Source: Nymphaea colorata (Eukaryota > Streptophyta > Magnoliopsida > Nymphaeales > Nymphaeaceae). Taken from it: a DNA stretch of 64,000 bases. This document shows, in pieces, positions 60,020 to 64,000 of this stretch. The translations under genes were made by a program, and so were the position numbers. The stretch is taken from NCBI RefSeq assembly GCF_008831285.2, contig NC_045141.1, forward strand, positions 12,944,106-13,008,105. Reading direction: 5' to 3'. The notes below the pieces were generated by a model, which was given only the letters and a program-made list of their open reading frames with translations, was not told the origin of the DNA and did no database searches. Each line of letters starts with the position of its first letter. The stretch's first letter is position 1.

Positions 60020-63000
60020 CTACGAACCATCGGCAGGAGTTATACAGGGTATTGTACAGTCAACCTCATCCTTTTCATTTTCAACGTGAGTATCCTCAAT
60101 AAGTCCGAGATCTGAATCCAATTCGCACCATTTGACACCTTTCTCAAGTTCATATTCTGAACTGCTTGTTGAAGTATCACCTCCTGCATCACCGTTATGG
60201 TCGCCAGAATGGCCATCACGTAACTCAGGGACATGGTTAACCTCTGAGCGGTTGAGCATTTCATTTCCACCATCTCTTGTATTTGGCAAATTGACTGACC
60301 GCTTATCCACCATATCATATACTCTGACCTGAGAATGTCGAGCAAGTTATTCATGATTCAAGCGCACTGAAGAAAATGGTGAATGAGAGCAAACCTGCAA
60401 TGGCTTCAATACTTCATACTCTCGTGTGTCATTTCTCTCAAGTGCTTCTTGGGCTTGCAGCTCCATTGATTCCCTCACAAGCTGACTCAAGAAGCTTACA
60501 TCATCTGACATGGCACCAAGTCCTTTCAAAAGCTTTGAACCAAGCTGAAGGCTGGTCTGCAAGTGAAATATTCTATTCAGTCGATAAGTAGCGAATTTAA
60601 TTATAAAGATTAATGTGATAGAAATAGGAAACAGAAATTATTAAAGATACTACTAAGAAACCTCCGCATTTTCAAGAATTGCATCCGTTGCACCAGCTTT
60701 CTTTAGCTCCAGGAGATGTCCAAGGTCCTGAGCTCTAGCATATACTGGAATCTGTGTTTAACTGTCACTTCATGAGCATTTGCAAGTGTGTTTTATAAGC
60801 ATTAGCTAATCATGTTGTGAGGAAATTCCTACATGACATAAGCATATTCTTGTCCTACTAAAATAACACAAAACTAAACTAAAATTCTGGTATAATGACA
60901 GAAAACTTCATTTGATTAAGGGTATGCGTACCCACACAAACATTGGCTGTGTCAACAGAAGTGTCGCATCTAGAACGATGCAGCCACATTCATATTCAAT
61001 GCCATTTATATCCTAATAATTTACTGATAATATTGAAAATTAAAATATAAGTCTTTTTTATGCTTGCCCCTAGCCATTTGCTGTCACATTCCTAATAATC
61101 AAATACACAAGTCCGTAGCTTGACATGAAACAATAGACAAAAACTAGTGCATTGTACGAAAGATGCAGAAAAATAATCAGATAGCAATAGAAATAGCTTG
61201 ACACGTTAAACTTTCATGGCTTTTGATTCTTCACAAGAACCTGATATGTTTTCCAGAAGGAAACAAGAAAATACAATTTTTTTTCTTTTTTTGTTTAGCT
61301 AACTTTTAATAATTTCTTTCTAACTTGCTATTTCAAATGAACCTATTAACAGTTTCTAGCTTCCTTTATGTATTGTGCCCATTCCAGATTATCTCTACTT
61401 CACAAGATAACTGCTCAAGTCTACCTGCAGGAAGCATATCAAAATCCAACATCAAACTAGTTCAAGGAATTGAAAATTGTTGATAATCAAGATCAAGAAT
61501 TATTAAGATATTTATTATGATCAAAACGTGCTCCATGAGTGTCGTCTTCAGTCCGATCAGATATCCTAACCTTCCTCAACAGCCTAATGTTGAAGAAAGA
61601 ATAGTCACCTGCTAAGTTACTAACAGTACTTTAGTGCTTAAGATGATGGTTCCCAAATATGGTTCAAAGGAACAAATTTATTAGTTCAGTGACCTATAGA
61701 AGTAAAAAAATGATGCTAATCACACAATTATTACAGAACTCATTTGTTCCAATTATAGTCATTACAATAGACCATAGTCACGAATAACGTTTTGGAACGA
61801 AGGTTTTTCTCAGGTATAATACGGCGAGCATGAAAAAAAAGGGAAAATATGGTAAATTTTAAAAAATTAAAAAAAACTAACAATGAGAGGAAAATAAAAT
61901 AAGTGATAAACTAATAACACAAGCATCAAAAAAATAAGTAGATTTACAAGTTACAACAAATAAAAGAATAGAAAATAAAAAAAAACTGTTTGGCATTAAA
62001 AAAAATTGAAAAAAGGGAAAAACACAAAAAAATACGTTTTTTTCGTTTTTAACATTTTTTTCAAAAAAATGCGTTTTTTAAGTTTCAAATGGCAATTTTA
62101 TTTATCACATTTTTTTTCGAAAAAAATTTGTTTTTTGTGACACTGCAATAGACCACCTTTCTGTTTCTCTCCTTGTTAAATGCTAAAACTAAAAGACAAT
62201 ATTCCATGAAGGAGACATACATGAACAAGGTTGTTAAGAAGTCAAAATGTAGTTTACATTTTTACAATATATACAAAAACAAAGAAGGAGAGAGAGAATA
62301 ACTAGATTCTGACTTTTACAAACATGTCAAGGACTCCAGCATTAACGCTCTCCCTTTTTCTCTCTAGTCTCTACATAGAATGCTCTCTTTAGCATTCATT
62401 GCAGATAAAGAAAAGGAGAGAAATCATGGTTACGCCAAGACCTATTGCTATATATCAACGAAGCAATGGGCTCGTTTCAGAAAACCAGTGCACAGATGTA
62501 GACATGCTTATATGCATGCAGTTTGCAAATTCCATTGCTTGTGTTCTTTCTTCAAATTCATCGACCACACAGTGCTTCCAAGTTCCAACCTCAAAAAATA
62601 ACATAATGACAAAGATGAAGAATAAAAGCTGAAGATTGGAAATAAGCTGTTAAACTATTCTACCGATGGGAAAGCAAGCCGAATTCTTTGTACTGATTCA
62701 ACTGTTCTACTTCTCCCTGTATACATAACCATCACAGCTTTTGGCGAAGAAATTCCAGCTGATTGCAGAACTGCAGGTCTAGAGCCATCCCCATAAAGAA
62801 CTGGAAAGCCAAGTTTTCTAGCTGCCTGATAAGCAGGAAGGATGTAATTGTATGACAAAGACATAACGAAAAGTTGGTGAAATTCACCTGATAGAAACTA
62901 AAGCTTAGTTCTATAAACAAATGTTGTCCCACTGACCTTCACAACCTTGGGGTCAATATCAAATGCCACATATGGCCAACCCATGATATTACTCTCCAGA

Positions 63001-63701
63001 CCTGAGGCCAGTGGAGTTGATAAGAAATTGGCAAGGACCTGCAGTTAGGAAGAATATAATAAAAAATGATTGAAGCATAAAATCATGTGTGACTTCTATC
63101 AATGCAAGAAAATGCCAGATAAAAGATTATGTAACCTGGCCCATCTGTCCAAAGCCCACAATGACAACAGGATCAGTGGCATCAAAGTTCACCGAATCTG
63201 CAACTTTCTGCAAACATGTATAGTCATGTATAATTTTCATTAATCTACAAATCAAACCAAAGGAAAACGTGCACAAATTGTTCCACATACTTCCTGCCCT
63301 TTCATCTTCTCCTCGATTATGCCAGCAGCAGTCCTCCCAAGTTCATTGAGAAATGGAGTTAATGCCATGGATAAAACGACAACAATGATAAGCAACTTAT
63401 TCAGCTCAAGTGGCAATACCCCAAGCCTGCAATGGAGGGAACAATGATCATCTTAAAGCATGGTATATGAGAAAACAAAAGAAGGCATGAATATTGCATG
63501 GATGAACTTCGCAACTAACCTGTTGGCTAGAGAAAATACAACGAATCCAAATTCTCCTCCCTGAGATAGAAGCAGTCCTATTCTCACACTTTCTTGCAAA
63601 GACAGCCCGACACGGGGCCCTATCGCAGTTATTATCAGTGTCTTGATTACAATGAGACCACCTAGGAGAGACAGTACATTTGGCCACTCCCGGAAAAGAA
63701 G
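60020..63701 (-). CDS. KEA3: K+ efflux antiporter 3-like (KEA3), 3' part only, 8 exons
   Basis: KEA3 is a K+/H+ antiporter of the CPA2 family in plastid thylakoids that adjusts the proton gradient and photoprotection. Exons in transcript order are 63520-63701, 63291-63426, 63136-63207, 62937-63038, 62664-62825, 60662-60751, 60395-60556 and 60020-60328, giving 1215 nt in frame with TAG at 60022-60020. The first two hold the last transmembrane helices (VRIGLLLSQGGEFGFVVFSL, LELNKLLIIVVVLSMALTPF). Exon 3 begins the KTN/RCK nucleotide-binding domain with VIVGFGQMGQ (GxGxxG), continued by FPVLYGDGSRPAVLQSAGI and IPVYARAQDLGHLLELKKAG then DAILENAE. The C-terminal region has LLKGLGAMSDDVSFLSQLVR and an acidic Ser-rich tail. 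The transit peptide and most membrane helices lie beyond the right edge. Confidence 0.93.
61773..62145. mobile_element. hAT-like MITE, copy 2 (KEA3 intron)
   Basis: This 373-bp AT-rich element begins CATAGTCACGAATAACG and ends TTTTGTGACACTG, giving ends CATAGTCAC/CAGTGTCAC. It is flanked by an 8-bp direct repeat CAATAGAC (61765-61772 and 62146-62153). Ends starting CA with an 8-bp duplication point to hAT. The interior is A/T runs without coding capacity and is similar to 34426-34692. Confidence 0.75.
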
Positions 63702-64000
63702 CTGAAAGCAACAGACAATGTGGTTATAGGAAACTTGAGAATAATCCGTAGAAATAATTTAAATGTAGGCAGCAGAAAACAATTATGATGGGAATTTAAC
63801 AATGTAAGAGGTATCCCATGTATTTCAATGTCATGTGTATCTGTGTATCTACAAGCAAATAAAATGAGTCAGATTTCAAAATCTAGTGTCTCACGAATGG
63901 TTTGCTAGACAATATCACACACACAACCATGTCAATACGACTGGATATGGGTGCAGGTAATGGGCGCTGCATGAATATGGCAAAATGATAGTTGTGAAAT
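63702..64000 (-). other. KEA3 intron running off the right edge
   Basis: Sequence upstream of the acceptor at 63702-63703 on the minus strand. It is AT-rich, and I see no further antiporter exon before the window ends. Confidence 0.6.

Noticed and set aside
1..64000. CRISPR array, bacterial operon or biosynthetic cluster
   Set aside because: The direct repeats are microsatellites, LTRs or tandem duplications without regular spacers. Genes are intron-containing plant genes of unrelated pathways.

Overview
The window is nuclear DNA from a flowering plant. It carries an AP-1 sigma adaptin, a plant-type spinster transporter, the nucleolar protein EBP2, the UFM1-conjugating enzyme UFC1 and a plastid KEA3-type K+/H+ antiporter. 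All are split by GT-AG introns and sit in AT-rich DNA full of microsatellites and transposon debris. One intron holds a Ty1/copia element and another a short LTR element. The species cannot be named from the sequence. The low gene density and long introns suggest a medium to large genome.

Layout. (1) 713-5498, minus: AP-1 complex sigma subunit, seven coding exons, with the start codon alone at the end of exon 1. (2) 5.5-12.0 kb: intergenic, with short repeats, a probable tRNA-derived SINE and a GGGCC-rich repeat. (3) 11977-45285, plus: a spinster-type MFS transporter (SPNS) of 16 exons over 33 kb. All 16 exons join in frame to 600 codons including the stop. Two of its introns contain complete LTR retroelements, both antisense to the gene: a 4.1-kb non-autonomous element at 24388-28497 (intron 10) and a 5.7-kb decayed copia element at 37879-43602 (intron 14). 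(4) 47.6-53.3 kb, plus: EBP2 (rRNA processing), with a likely 5' UTR intron and two coding exons. (5) 55539-57388, plus: UFC1, three exons. (6) 60020-63701, minus: the 3' eight exons of a KEA3-like antiporter whose 5' part lies beyond the right edge.

The five genes belong to separate housekeeping pathways (Golgi/TGN trafficking, lipid transport, ribosome assembly, ufmylation, plastid ion balance). There is no sign that they form a functional cluster.

The most unusual object is the 4.1-kb LTR element in SPNS intron 10. It has matching LTRs (TGTTAG...CTAACA), a 5-bp target duplication (ATATG), a perfect initiator-Met-type primer binding site and a polypurine tract. I see no recognisable gag-pol in it. 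Instead it carries an intronless, decayed copy of the C-terminal half of an insulin-degrading-enzyme-like M16 metallopeptidase and a short piece matching the N-terminus of ribosomal protein uS3 (RPS3). It therefore looks like a retroelement that captured host mRNAs. Exon boundaries were placed by eye from splice signals and reading-frame continuity. UTR ends and polyadenylation sites are mostly not resolved.
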